Shown here piece after piece: positions 45,568 through 54,465 of a DNA stretch of 64,000 nt. The notes below the pieces were generated by a model. That model searched no databases, was not told the origin of the DNA, and worked only from the letters and a program-made list of their open reading frames with translations. Each line of letters opens with the position of its first letter. Position 1 is the stretch's first letter. The position numbers and the translations under genes are program-made. Source of the stretch: Deinococcus budaensis (GTDB lineage: Bacteria; Deinococcota; Deinococci; Deinococcales; Deinococcaceae); NCBI RefSeq assembly GCF_014201885.1, contig NZ_JACHFN010000007.1:156311-220310 (forward strand), written 5' to 3'.

Positions 45568-47139
45568 ATGAATCGATTTGCCCGTACCACGCTCGCTGTC
45601 GGTGCCCTGTTCACCCTCACCCACGCCCTGGGCGTCACGCGGGGCGGTGAACTTGTCTACGGCCGGTATGCGGACTCTCTGTTTCTCGATCCTGTGCTCA
45701 ACGACGCCAACGTCGACATCTGGATCCTCACCAACCTGTACGACACGCTGCTTCAGCCCACTGCCGACGGCAAGGGCGTGCAGCCGGGCCTCGCGTCTGC
45801 CTACACGGTCGCTCCCGGCGGCAAGAGCCTGCGGCTCACCCTGCGGCCCGGGCTGCGCTTCGCCGACGGCAGCCCCCTCACCGCGCAGGACGTCAAGTGG
45901 TCGCTCGACCGGGCGCGCAAGCCCGACAACGGCGCCTGGAGCGGCTCGCTGGCCTCCATCAGTTCCATCGCCACCAGCGGCAACACGGTCACGCTGACCC
46001 TCAAGCAGCCTGACCCGACGCTCCCGGCGGCCCTGGCCACCTTCAACGCCGCGATCATGCCGCAGAAGCTGTTTAATGCCGCGCGGGGCAGCACCGACGC
46101 CGCCAAGGCCCGCGCCTTTGCCGAGAAACCCATCGGCTCGGGGCCGTTCGTGCTGAGTTCCTGGAAGAAGGGGTCGGTGATGGTCCTCAAGCGCAACCCC
46201 TACTACTGGAAGAAGGGGTCGGACGGCAAGGCGCTGCCGTACCTGAACTCGATCCGCTTCGAGATCATCCCCGACGACAACACCCGCATCCTGAAGTTGC
46301 AGGCGGGCGAACTGCACGGGGCCGAGTTCATCCCCTTCAGCCGGGTGGCCGAACTCAAGGCGAATCCGAAGCTCAACGTGCAGCTGTTTCCCTCCACCAA
46401 GGTGAACACGGTCCTGATGAACAACCGCCCGAGGCTCAAGGACGGCACGGCCAATCCCCTCAGCGACGTGCGGGTCCGGCAGGCGCTCAACTACGCGACC
46501 AACAAAGAAGCGCTGGTGCAGCTGGTCACCTTCGGCAACGGCAAGCCGATGCGGTCGTTCATGTCCGAGACCACGCCGCTGTTCGCGCCGCAGACGGGCT
46601 ACCCGTACGACCTGGCAAAGGCCAAGCAGCTGCTGGCCGACGCGGGCTTCCCCAGCGGCTTCGAGGTCACCAGCCTCGCCACCAGCGGCCAGGCCGACGA
46701 CCTCGCGCTGCTCACGGCCTTGCAGCAGATGTGGGCGGCGGCGGGCGTGAGGCTCAAGATCGAGCAGCTCGACAACGCCACCAAGACCGCCCGCTACCGC
46801 GCGGCCGACTTCCAGATGCGGACGGCCGCCTGGACCAACGACATCAACGATCCCAGCCAGATCACCAGCTATTTCGCGATCTACGACAACATCCAGTCGC
46901 TGTACACCGGCTACAAGAGCGCCGAGATCGACCGCCTCTTCGCGCAGAGCCAGCAGGAGACCAACGCGGCGCGGCGGGCCGGGCAGTACAACCAGATTCA
47001 GGGCATCTACATGAAGGCCGCGCCCATCGTGTTCCTGTACGAGACGCCGTACCCGGTCGCGCTGTCGAGGAACGTGCGGGGCTTCGTGCAGATCCCGCTG
47101 GGCAACAACCTCTTTGCCGCCACCTCTCTGGAGAAGTAA
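45568..47139 (+). CDS. Peptide-type ABC transporter substrate-binding protein (family 5), first copy
   Basis: Extracytoplasmic binding protein of 523 residues with a signal peptide (FARTTLAVGALFTLTHALG) and family 5 signatures: RGGELVYGRYADSLFLDPV, the LRPGLRFADGSPLTAQDVKWSLDRA motif region, and KNPYYWKKGS-type lobe. It delivers an oligopeptide or peptide-like ligand to the permeases encoded next. A CTGGAGGTG ribosome-binding site precedes the ATG. A second, clearly paralogous copy lies 9.7 kb downstream in the same operon. Confidence 0.93.
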   Translation: MNRFARTTLAVGALFTLTHALGVTRGGELVYGRYADSLFLDPVLNDANVDIWILTNLYDTLLQPTADGKGVQPGLASAYTVAPGGKSLRLTLRPGLRFADGSPLTAQDVKWSLDRARKPDNGAWSGSLASISSIATSGNTVTLTLKQPDPTLPAALATFNAAIMPQKLFNAARGSTDAAKARAFAEKPIGSGPFVLSSWKKGSVMVLKRNPYYWKKGSDGKALPYLNSIRFEIIPDDNTRILKLQAGELHGAEFIPFSRVAELKANPKLNVQLFPSTKVNTVLMNNRPRLKDGTANPLSDVRVRQALNYATNKEALVQLVTFGNGKPMRSFMSETTPLFAPQTGYPYDLAKAKQLLADAGFPSGFEVTSLATSGQADDLALLTALQQMWAAAGVRLKIEQLDNATKTARYRAADFQMRTAAWTNDINDPSQITSYFAIYDNIQSLYTGYKSAEIDRLFAQSQQETNAARRAGQYNQIQGIYMKAAPIVFLYETPYPVALSRNVRGFVQIPLGNNLFAATSLEK

Positions 47140-47149
47140 CCCACCTGAC

Positions 47150-47190
47150 GGGGGCCGCGTCCACCCCGGCCGGTGGAGGACGCGGCCCCC
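47150..47190 (+). terminator. Intercistronic GC hairpin after the first binding-protein gene
   Basis: GGGGGCCGCGTCC (47150-47162) pairs with GGACGCGGCCCCC (47178-47190); the stem extends through ACC/GGT with a bulged A. It lies between the binding-protein gene and the permease. Such hairpins usually stabilise the upstream message or attenuate transcription so that binding protein is made in excess over the permease. Confidence 0.65.
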
Positions 47191-47208
47191 CGTCTCTGGA
47201 GGAAGGTC

Positions 47209-48147
47209 ATGCGCGCCACGTACGTTCTCAAGCGGCTCCTTCAAATCGTGCCCACTTTCATCGCGGTGCTGATTCTGGTCTTTTTGCTGGTGCGGCTGCT
47301 GCCCGGCGACCCGGCGAGCGCCATCCTGGGCGACCGCGCGACGCCGGAAATCATCGCGCGCACCAAGCGGGAACTGGGCCTCGACCAGCCGCTGCCGGTG
47401 CAGTTCGGCATCTTCGTGGGGCAGGTGCTGCGCGGCGACCTGGGCGAGAGCACCAGCCTGAAGGTGCCGGTCTTGCGCCTGATCGCCGAGCGCCTGCCGG
47501 TGACGCTCTTTCTCGCGGTCTACGCCTCCATCATCGGCGTGCTGCTGGCCGTGCCGCTGGCGATCCTCGCCGCCGTCCGGCGCAACACCTGGGTGGACAG
47601 CCTGATCCGGGGCGTCTTTCAGGTCGCCCTCTCGCTGCCAGTGTTCTACATCGCGCTGCAACTGCTCACGCTGCTGGGCGCGAAGCTCGCCTGGTTTCCC
47701 ATCGGGGGCTACGGCGACACCTTCGGGGACCACCTCTACCACCTCTTTCTTCCCGCCCTCACGCTGGGCTTCAACCTGGCGGCGATTCTGGTGCGGACCC
47801 TGCGCAATTCCATCCTGGAGGTCCTGACGGCGGAATACGTGGAGTTCGCCCGCTCCAAGGGCCTGCGGTCGCGGGTGGTGATGGTGCGCCACGTGCTGCG
47901 CAACGCCCTGATCTCCACCGTGACCCTGCTGGGCCTCAACATCGGCGCGCTGATCGGCGGCGCCGTCATCACCGAGTCGGTCTTCGCGATTCCCGGGGTG
48001 GGGCGGCTGATGATCGACGCGATCTTCGGGCGCGACTACCCGGTTATCCAGGGCCTCACGCTGGTGTTCGCGGTGCTGGTGTCGCTGGTCTTCCTGCTGA
48101 CCGACCTGGTCCACGCCCGCCTCGACCCGCGTGTGGAGCACGTGTGA
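47209..48147 (+). CDS. ABC transporter permease (DppB type)
   Basis: Inner-membrane permease of 312 residues with six TM helices: N-terminal YVLKRLLQIVPTFIAVLILVF, LLPGDPA after TM1, and the EAA loop EFARSKGLRSRVVMVRHVLRNA. C-terminal LTDLVHARLDPR is family-typical. ATG 47209 has GGAGGAAGG upstream. Partner of the next permease and the two ATPases. Confidence 0.93.
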   Translation: MRATYVLKRLLQIVPTFIAVLILVFLLVRLLPGDPASAILGDRATPEIIARTKRELGLDQPLPVQFGIFVGQVLRGDLGESTSLKVPVLRLIAERLPVTLFLAVYASIIGVLLAVPLAILAAVRRNTWVDSLIRGVFQVALSLPVFYIALQLLTLLGAKLAWFPIGGYGDTFGDHLYHLFLPALTLGFNLAAILVRTLRNSILEVLTAEYVEFARSKGLRSRVVMVRHVLRNALISTVTLLGLNIGALIGGAVITESVFAIPGVGRLMIDAIFGRDYPVIQGLTLVFAVLVSLVFLLTDLVHARLDPRVEHV

Positions 48148-48181
48148 AGGGGCCGCACCCTCAGCCTGGAAGGAGGCCGCA

Positions 48182-49036
48182 GTGACGACCACCCTGCCCG
48201 CCGCGCCTGCCGCCGCCCCGCGCCGGACGCGCCGTCGTCCCAAACCCACCCTGGTCCTGGGACTGCTGCTGCTGGTGCCCATCCTGATCGCGACGTTCTT
48301 CCCGGGCCGCCTCGCGCCCTTCAGCCCCACCGACTTCGACTACGGCGCCATCTTGCAGGCGCCCAGCGCCCGGCATCCCTTCGGCACGGACAATTTCGGC
48401 CGGGACGTGTTCAGCCGGATCGTGTACGGCACCCGTATCGACATGCAGATCGCGCTGCTGACCACCCTCTTTCCCTTCGTGTTCGGCACGCTGCTGGGGG
48501 CGCTGACCGGCTTTCTCGGCCGCTGGCCGGACGCCCTGGTGGGCCGGGTCGCGGACCTGGTGGTGGTCTTTCCCTTCCTGGTCCTCGTGATCGCCATCGT
48601 CGCGGTGCTGGGGCCGGGCCTCACGAACATGTACATCGCCGTGAGCGCGGTGGGCTGGGTCGCGTACTGGCGCCTGGTGCGCGGGGAGGTGCTGGTGCAA
48701 AAGGAGAGGGAATACGCGCAGGCCGCGCGGGTGCTGGGCTTCAGCCCTTCGCGGGTGCTGCTGCGGCACATCCTGCCCAACGCGGTGACCCCCGCCGTCG
48801 TCTACCTGATGACCGACATGAGCCTGGGCATCCTGCTGGGGGCCTCGCTGGGGTACCTGGGGCTGGGCGCGCAGCCCCCCACCCCCGAGTGGGGCGTGAT
48901 GGTGGCGGACGGCAAGAACTTCATGGTGACCGCGTGGTGGATCTCGGGCTTTCCCGGCCTGGCGCTCACCCTGGCGGGGGTCACCTTCAGCCTGATCGGT
49001 GACGGCCTGGCCGACGCCCTGAGGCCCCGCGCATGA
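48182..49036 (+). CDS. ABC transporter permease (DppC type)
   Basis: Permease of 284 residues. The start is GTG 48182 behind AAGGAGGCCGCA. A basic N-terminal tail (RRTRRRPKPT) precedes TM1; HPFGTDNFGRDVFSRIVYGTRID and the EAA loop EYAQAARVLGFSPSRVLLRHILPN are diagnostic. It overlaps the following ATPase gene by 4 bases. Confidence 0.93.
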   Translation: MTTTLPAAPAAAPRRTRRRPKPTLVLGLLLLVPILIATFFPGRLAPFSPTDFDYGAILQAPSARHPFGTDNFGRDVFSRIVYGTRIDMQIALLTTLFPFVFGTLLGALTGFLGRWPDALVGRVADLVVVFPFLVLVIAIVAVLGPGLTNMYIAVSAVGWVAYWRLVRGEVLVQKEREYAQAARVLGFSPSRVLLRHILPNAVTPAVVYLMTDMSLGILLGASLGYLGLGAQPPTPEWGVMVADGKNFMVTAWWISGFPGLALTLAGVTFSLIGDGLADALRPRA

Positions 49037-50034
49037 CCGCCCTTCCCTCCCCCCTCCTGAGCGTGCGGGACCTCAACGTGCGCATTCCGACCCCCCGGGG
49101 CGAACTGCACGCGGTGCGCGGCGTGGACCTCGACCTCCAGCCGGGCGAGGTGCTGGGCCTGGTCGGCGAGAGCGGCAGCGGCAAGAGCGTGACCCTGCGG
49201 GCGCTGGTGGGGCTGCACCGCAAACCCATCCGGGTGACGGGCGAGGTCCACTACGGCGGGCAGAATCTGGTGGGGCTGCCCGAGGCCCGGCTGCGGGGCG
49301 TGCGCGGCGCGCAGATCGGCATGATCTTTCAGGAACCCATGACGGCCCTCAATCCGGTGCTGACCATCGGGGAGCAGATCCGCGAGAACCTGCTGGAGCA
49401 CCGGGGGCTGCGGGGCCGCCCCGCCGACGAGCGGGCGGCGGACCTGCTCGACCTCGTCGGGATTCCGGGTGCCCGCACCCGGCTGGGGGACTATCCGCAC
49501 CAGTTTTCCGGCGGGATGCGCCAGCGCGCGATGATCGCCATCGCCCTGGCGTCCGAGCCGCGCGTCCTGCTGGCCGACGAGCCGACCACCGCCCTGGACG
49601 TGACCATTCAGGACCAGATTCTGCGGCTGATCCTGCGGCTGCGAGGAGAGCTGGGCATGAGCGTCATCCTGGTGACGCACGACCTCGGGGTGGTGGCGCA
49701 GACCTGCGACCGGGTCGCCGTGATGTACGCGGGGCGGCTGGTGGAGACGGCGGACGTGCCGGGGCTGTTCCGGCAGCCCCGGCACGCCTATACCCTCGGC
49801 CTGATGCGCAGCCTGCCCGACGTGGGCGCGCACCGCCGTCCCCTCCAGCCTATCCCCGGCGCGCCCCCGGACCTGCGCGAGATCCCGCAGGCGTGCGCCT
49901 TTACCCCCCGCTGCGCCTTCCGCACCCAGGCCTGCCTCGGCGCGGAGCCGCCGCTCATGCCTATCGGCGGGGGCCGGGCGACGGCCTGCGTGCATCACGC
50001 CGAGTTGCCCGGCGTGGGAGAGGGGGCCGCATGA
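49033..50034 (+). CDS. ABC transporter ATP-binding protein (DppD type)
   Basis: ATPase of 333 residues: Walker [11 protein letters not shown]-loop [11 protein letters not shown], signature FSGGMRQR, Walker [14 protein letters not shown]-loop VTHD, and the C-terminal oligopeptide-transport motif ([14 protein letters not shown]) with Cys residues. Energises import together with the next gene product. Confidence 0.95.
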   Translation: MTALPSPLLSVRDLNVRIPTPRGELHAVRGVDLDLQPGEVLGLVGESGSGKSVTLRALVGLHRKPIRVTGEVHYGGQNLVGLPEARLRGVRGAQIGMIFQEPMTALNPVLTIGEQIRENLLEHRGLRGRPADERAADLLDLVGIPGARTRLGDYPHQFSGGMRQRAMIAIALASEPRVLLADEPTTALDVTIQDQILRLILRLRGELGMSVILVTHDLGVVAQTCDRVAVMYAGRLVETADVPGLFRQPRHAYTLGLMRSLPDVGAHRRPLQPIPGAPPDLREIPQACAFTPRCAFRTQACLGAEPPLMPIGGGRATACVHHAELPGVGEGAA

Positions 50035-51068
50035 CGCTGGTGACACCGGCCGCCGAGCCGCTGCTGGACGTGCGCGGCCTCACCAAGACCTTTCCCGTGC
50101 GGCAGGGCCTGCTGGAGCGCTGGCAGGGTCAGCCCGCCCGGGCCGTGCGGGCGCTGACGGACGTGGACCTGAGCGTGGAGCGCGGCGAGACGCTGGGGCT
50201 GGTCGGCGAGAGCGGCTGCGGGAAATCCACCCTGGCCCGCTGCCTGGTGCGGCTGCACCCCGCCGACCGGGGCAGCGTGCGCTACGCCGGGCAGGAGGTG
50301 CTGCGGCTCCAGGGTGACGCCCTGCGGCAGTATCACCGCCGGGTGCAGATGATCTTTCAGGACCCCTTCTCCTCGCTCAACCCCCGCATGACGGTCGGTC
50401 AGACGCTGCGGGAGGTGCTCACCGTGCACCGCCTGCGGCCCCGGGCGCAGCAGGACGGGCGGGTCCGCGAGCTGCTGAACCTGGTGGGCCTTCCGGCCGA
50501 GGCGGCGGGCCGTCTGCCGCACGAGTTCAGCGGCGGGCAGCGTCAGCGCATCGGCATCGCCCGCGCGCTGGCCCTGGAACCCGAGTGCCTGGTGGCGGAC
50601 GAGCTGGTGAGCGCGCTGGACGTCAGCGTGCAGGCGCAGGTCGTGAACCTACTGCTGGAACTTCAGGAGAAGCTGCACCTGACCGTCCTGTTCGTGGCCC
50701 ACGACCTGCGCCTGGTGCGCCACCTGTCGCACCGGGTGGCGGTGATGTACCTCGGGCGGGTCGTGGAGGTCGCGCGGACCGGGGACCTGTTCGACCGGCC
50801 CGCGCATCCCTACACCCAGGCACTGATGGCCGCCGCCCCGCACCTCGAACCCGGGCAGCGGGTGGACGCGCCCGCCCTCACGGGCGAACTGCCCAGCCCG
50901 CTCAACGTGCCCAGCGGCTGCCCCTTCCGCACCCGCTGCCCGCACGCCTTCGACCGCTGCGTGACGGAGCGGCCGGAACTCGCCGAGATCCGCCCCCAGC
51001 AGCAGGTCGCGTGTCACCTGTACGATCCGGTCGAGCAGGCCGCCCGCCCACCTGCCGGGGGGGGCTGA
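50031..51068 (+). CDS. ABC transporter ATP-binding protein (DppF type)
   Basis: ATPase of 345 residues: Walker A GESGCGKST, Q-loop FQDPFSSLNPRMTV, signature FSGGQRQR, Walker B CLVADELVSALD, H-loop VAHD, C-terminal CPFRTRCPHAFDRC. The Walker B Pro is replaced by Leu (ADELVSALD), a minor variant. ATGA overlap with the preceding gene and TGATG with the following regulator gene show tight coupling. Confidence 0.95.
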   Translation: MTLVTPAAEPLLDVRGLTKTFPVRQGLLERWQGQPARAVRALTDVDLSVERGETLGLVGESGCGKSTLARCLVRLHPADRGSVRYAGQEVLRLQGDALRQYHRRVQMIFQDPFSSLNPRMTVGQTLREVLTVHRLRPRAQQDGRVRELLNLVGLPAEAAGRLPHEFSGGQRQRIGIARALALEPECLVADELVSALDVSVQAQVVNLLLELQEKLHLTVLFVAHDLRLVRHLSHRVAVMYLGRVVEVARTGDLFDRPAHPYTQALMAAAPHLEPGQRVDAPALTGELPSPLNVPSGCPFRTRCPHAFDRCVTERPELAEIRPQQQVACHLYDPVEQAARPPAGGG

Positions 51069-52078
51069 TGCGGGCCGAGGTGGACCCGGCCGCCCTCCCC
51101 TTCACGGTCGACCGGAGCCTCAGCGTGCCGCTGGGGGTGCAGCTGCGCGGCCAGATCGAGTACGGCATCGCCTGCGGGGAGCTGCCGCCCGGCGCGCGGC
51201 TGCCCAGCGTCCGCGATCTGGTGGCGCAGACGGGGATCGCGCACGTGACGGTCGCGCAGGTGTACAAGGACCTGGCCGCGCGCGGCCTCATCGTCACGGC
51301 GGCGGGCCGGGGCACCTTCGTGGCCGACCCCAGCCCCCACCGCCCGGCGCGGGACATCGCGGCGCTGCGCGGCCCCCTGGGCGAGGTGCTGCGGCAAGCC
51401 GCGCGCGAGGGCATCGAACCGGGGCAGGTGGTCAGCCTCTTGCAGGCGATGATCGCGCGCGGGCACACGCCGCAGGGCGTGGGAGTGCGGGTCGTGCTGG
51501 TCGGCGTGCTGGACGTCGCCACCCGGGCCTACGCCGACGAGCTTCAGAGCCTGCTTCGCCCGGAAGACCGCGTGCAGGCCTGCACCTTCACGCAACTCGC
51601 CCAGCCGGCGCTCGCCGGGGAAGTGCGGGGCGCGGACCTCGTCCTGACTCTCGGGCACCGGCTGGCCGAGGCGCGGGCGCTGCTGCCGGGCCTGGACATC
51701 CTGCCGGTGCGCGTCACGGTGTCCTCCGGGACCCGTGCCCAGCTGGCCGCCCTCGCGCCGGACACGCGCCTGGCCGTCGTCGCCACCTTCGGCGACTTTC
51801 TGCCGACGTTCCTGGCGGGCGTCCACCGCTTCGCGCCGCAGGTCTCCGAGGTGCGCGCCGCCCACCTCGCCGATCAGGACCTGCCCGAGCTGCTGCGGTG
51901 GTGCGGCGCCGCCGTGTACGCCAGCGGCGCGGAGGGCATCGTCACGGCCCTGAGGCCCGGCACCTTCGCCCTCGAGTACCGCCACGCCATCGACCGGCCC
52001 GACGTGGAGCGCACCCTCCTGCCGGTGATCGAGCAGCAGCGCGCCCTGCTGCGCGAAAGGAACCGCCATGAAGATTGA
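51068..52078 (+). CDS. GntR-family transcriptional regulator
   Basis: Protein of 336 residues. The N-terminal winged helix is canonical GntR (YGIACGELPPGARLPSVRDLVAQTG, then VYKDLAARGLIVTAAGRGTFV). The C-terminal 230 residues do not look like FadR or UTRA ligand domains; the pattern VRVVLVGVLDVATRAYADELQSLL followed by alternating strands and helices suggests a small periplasmic-binding-like (Rossmannoid) sensor. It probably controls its own operon through the palindrome at 45493-45512 in response to the imported compound. The stop overlaps the creatininase start. Confidence 0.9.
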   Translation: MRAEVDPAALPFTVDRSLSVPLGVQLRGQIEYGIACGELPPGARLPSVRDLVAQTGIAHVTVAQVYKDLAARGLIVTAAGRGTFVADPSPHRPARDIAALRGPLGEVLRQAAREGIEPGQVVSLLQAMIARGHTPQGVGVRVVLVGVLDVATRAYADELQSLLRPEDRVQACTFTQLAQPALAGEVRGADLVLTLGHRLAEARALLPGLDILPVRVTVSSGTRAQLAALAPDTRLAVVATFGDFLPTFLAGVHRFAPQVSEVRAAHLADQDLPELLRWCGAAVYASGAEGIVTALRPGTFALEYRHAIDRPDVERTLLPVIEQQRALLRERNRHED

Positions 52079-52802
52079 AGCGATGACCTGGATGCAGGTC
52101 GAGGCCTACCTCCAGCACGACGACCGCTGCGTCCTGCCGCTGGGCAGCACCGAGCAGCACGGCTACCTGAGCCTGGCGGTGGACAACATCCTGCCCGAGC
52201 GGCTCGCCGAGGAGGTGGCCGGGCCGCTGGGCGTGCCGGTCTTTCCCACGCTCAACTACGGCGTCACGCCCTACTTCCGCGCCTATCCGGGCAGCGTGAC
52301 CCTGCGGGTGCAGACGTACCTGAGCGTGATCCGGGACGTGCTGGACAGCCTGTACGAGCAGGGCTTCCGGCGCATCCTGCTGGTGAACGGCCACGGGGGA
52401 AACTCGCCCGCCCAGGGCTTCGCGGGCGAGTGGTCGGCGGACCATCCCGGCGCGCAGGTGCTGTTCCACAACTGGTGGAACGCGCCCCGCACCTGGCAGG
52501 AGGTGCAGCGCATCGACCCGGTCGCGTCGCACGCCTCCTGGATGGAGAACTTTCCCTGGACCCGCCTGCCCGGCGTGGAGCTGCCACAGATGCAAAAGCC
52601 CATGACCGACCTGGACCGGCTGCGGCTGTTGTCCCCCGCGCAGCTGCGGCAGACCCTGGGCGACGGCAACTATGGGGGCCTGTACCAGCGCAGCGACGAG
52701 GACATGCTCGCGCTGTGGGCGGTGGCCGTGGGAGAGACGACCGAGCTTCTGGAGCGCGGGTGGGCACTGGCAACGCCTGACCCGGCGGGCGGGCAGACGT
52801 GA
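52068..52802 (+). CDS. Creatininase-family amidohydrolase
   Basis: Metal-dependent amidohydrolase of 244 residues. Metal ligands are visible: E29 and H31 (LGSTEQHG), D39 (AVDN) and H109 (NGHGGN), plus a Glu in HASWMENFP. The family opens cyclic amides (creatinine, formylamino-pyrimidines) or trims peptides (MftE). Here it probably hydrolyses the imported amide or its product. The ATG lies inside the regulator's end, with AAAGGAACC upstream. Confidence 0.9.
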   Translation: MKIEAMTWMQVEAYLQHDDRCVLPLGSTEQHGYLSLAVDNILPERLAEEVAGPLGVPVFPTLNYGVTPYFRAYPGSVTLRVQTYLSVIRDVLDSLYEQGFRRILLVNGHGGNSPAQGFAGEWSADHPGAQVLFHNWWNAPRTWQEVQRIDPVASHASWMENFPWTRLPGVELPQMQKPMTDLDRLRLLSPAQLRQTLGDGNYGGLYQRSDEDMLALWAVAVGETTELLERGWALATPDPAGGQT

Positions 52803-53830
52803 GGGTGCTGGTGTGGGGCGCCGGGGCCATCGGCGGCACGGTCGGGGCCTTCCTGGTGCGGGCGGGGCACGACGTGACCTTCGTGGACTGCGCCGCCGAC
52901 CACGTGCGCCGGATTCGCGGGAGCGGCCTGCACGTCGAAGGTCCCATCGACACCTTCACGGTGCAGGCCCCGGCCTTCACGCCCGACGAGGTCACGGGCC
53001 AGTGGCCGCAGGTGCTGCTGTGCACCAAGGCGCAGGACACCTCGGCGGCGGCGGCGCAATTGGCCCCCCACGTCACCCCGGACGGCGGCGTGGTGTCCGT
53101 GCAGAACGGCCTGAATCCGCTGGTGCTCAACGCCACCTTCGGGGAGGACCGGGTGCTGGGGAGCTTCGTCAACTTCGGGGCGGACTACCTGCGGCCCGGC
53201 GTAGTTCACTACGCGGGGCGCGGCGCGGTGGTGATCGGGGAGCAGGACGGGCGGCTCTCGGCCCGCGCACGGGAGCTTCACGCGCTGCTGCGCGACTTCG
53301 ACCCGGACGCGGTGCTCAGCGGGAACGTGTTCGGGTACCTGTGGAGCAAGCTCGGCTACGGCGCCCTGCTGTTCGCCACCGCCGTCACGAACGATTCCAT
53401 CGCGGACGCCCTCGCGCGGCCGGAGGACCGGGCGCTGTACGTCGCCCTGGGCCGGGAGGTGCTGGGGGTCGCCGCCGCGCACGGGGTCACGCCCGAGGCG
53501 TTCAACGGCTTCGACCCGGCCGCCTTCCTGCCCGGAGCGAGCGACGACGCGGCGAACCGGAGCCTGGACGACCTGGTGGCCTTCAATCGCCGGAGTGCCA
53601 AGACCCACAGCGGGATCTGGCGCGACCTCGCGGTGCGCAAACGCCGCACGGAGGTGGATGCCCAGCTCGGCTGGGTGGTCCACTTTGGCCGCGAGCACGG
53701 GCGGCCCACGCCCCTCACGGCCCGCCTCGTCGAGCTGATCCACGATCTGGAGGGCGGAGCGCGCGAACTGGGCCGCGCCAATCTCGCGGAACTCCACGCG
53801 GCGATGCCAGCCGCCGCGCCGACCCCGTGA
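52799..53830 (+). CDS. Ketopantoate reductase (PanE/ApbA)-family protein
   Basis: NADP-dependent reductase of 343 residues. N-terminal VLVWGAGAIGGTVGAFLVRAGHDV is the Rossmann loop; LLCTKAQDT, VVSVQNGLNP and the Lys in YLWSKLGYGALL are family hallmarks. It is longer than typical PanE (about 300) and lies in a catabolic operon, so its natural substrate is probably another 2-keto acid. GTGA overlap at both ends. Confidence 0.88.
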   Translation: MRVLVWGAGAIGGTVGAFLVRAGHDVTFVDCAADHVRRIRGSGLHVEGPIDTFTVQAPAFTPDEVTGQWPQVLLCTKAQDTSAAAAQLAPHVTPDGGVVSVQNGLNPLVLNATFGEDRVLGSFVNFGADYLRPGVVHYAGRGAVVIGEQDGRLSARARELHALLRDFDPDAVLSGNVFGYLWSKLGYGALLFATAVTNDSIADALARPEDRALYVALGREVLGVAAAHGVTPEAFNGFDPAAFLPGASDDAANRSLDDLVAFNRRSAKTHSGIWRDLAVRKRRTEVDAQLGWVVHFGREHGRPTPLTARLVELIHDLEGGARELGRANLAELHAAMPAAAPTP

Positions 53831-54465
53831 CGGCCGTGGTGGACGCCCTGCGCGCCCTGCTCCCGGCGGGCGACCTCACGTGTGCCCTGAGCGACGCCCT
53901 GGGCCGGGGCGGGGCGCTGGACGGCACCTTCCGGCCCGTCTGGCCCGGAGCCTGCTGCGCCGGGGAAGCGGTCACCGTCCGCACCTTCGGCACGGACCTC
54001 AGCCCGGTGTTCGGGGCGATTGAGGTAGCCGAACCGGGAAGTGTGGTGGTGATCGACTCGCATGGCATCGGGGGCGCGGCCTTCTGGGGCGAGCGCACCA
54101 CCCGCGCCGCCCTGGCCCGTGACCTCGCCGGGGCCGTGATCGACGGGGGGTGCCGGGACGTCACGGCGGTCCGGCGGCTGGGCTTCCCCGTCTTCAGCAC
54201 GGCCGTCGTCCCCAACGCCGGACTGCCGGGCGGGCGCGGCGCCGTCAACGTCCCCATCCAGGCTGGGGGCATTCCTGTTTCGCCGGGCGACCTCGTCGTC
54301 GCGGACGAGAACGGGGTCGTGATCGTGCCGCGCGACTTCGCGGCCAGCACGCTCGAGCGGGTCCGGGTTCTGCTCGCCGAGGAGCAACAGGCGTTCGTTC
54401 AGGCGGACCGGGGCGTGGCCGTGCCGCCGGACGCCACAGAAGAAGGGAGGCCCCGGAGTGAATGA
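53827..54465 (+). CDS. RraA/HMG-aldolase-family protein
   Basis: Protein of 212 residues with the RraA-like fold: WGERTTRAALARDLAGAVIDGGCRDV contains the substrate-binding and metal-site Arg/Asp pattern, and ISPGDLVVADENGVVIVP-type ending is diagnostic. Members include 4-hydroxy-4-methyl-2-oxoglutarate/oxaloacetate aldolases and decarboxylases. In this operon a lyase or decarboxylase acting on a keto acid is plausible. The start is GTG overlapping the previous stop. Confidence 0.85.
   Translation: MTAVVDALRALLPAGDLTCALSDALGRGGALDGTFRPVWPGACCAGEAVTVRTFGTDLSPVFGAIEVAEPGSVVVIDSHGIGGAAFWGERTTRAALARDLAGAVIDGGCRDVTAVRRLGFPVFSTAVVPNAGLPGGRGAVNVPIQAGGIPVSPGDLVVADENGVVIVPRDFAASTLERVRVLLAEEQQAFVQADRGVAVPPDATEEGRPRSE

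Noticed and set aside
45505..48330. 941-codon minus-strand frame opposite the transporter genes
   Set aside because: Low-complexity translation and no ribosome-binding site; the opposite strand encodes unmistakable ABC transporter proteins.
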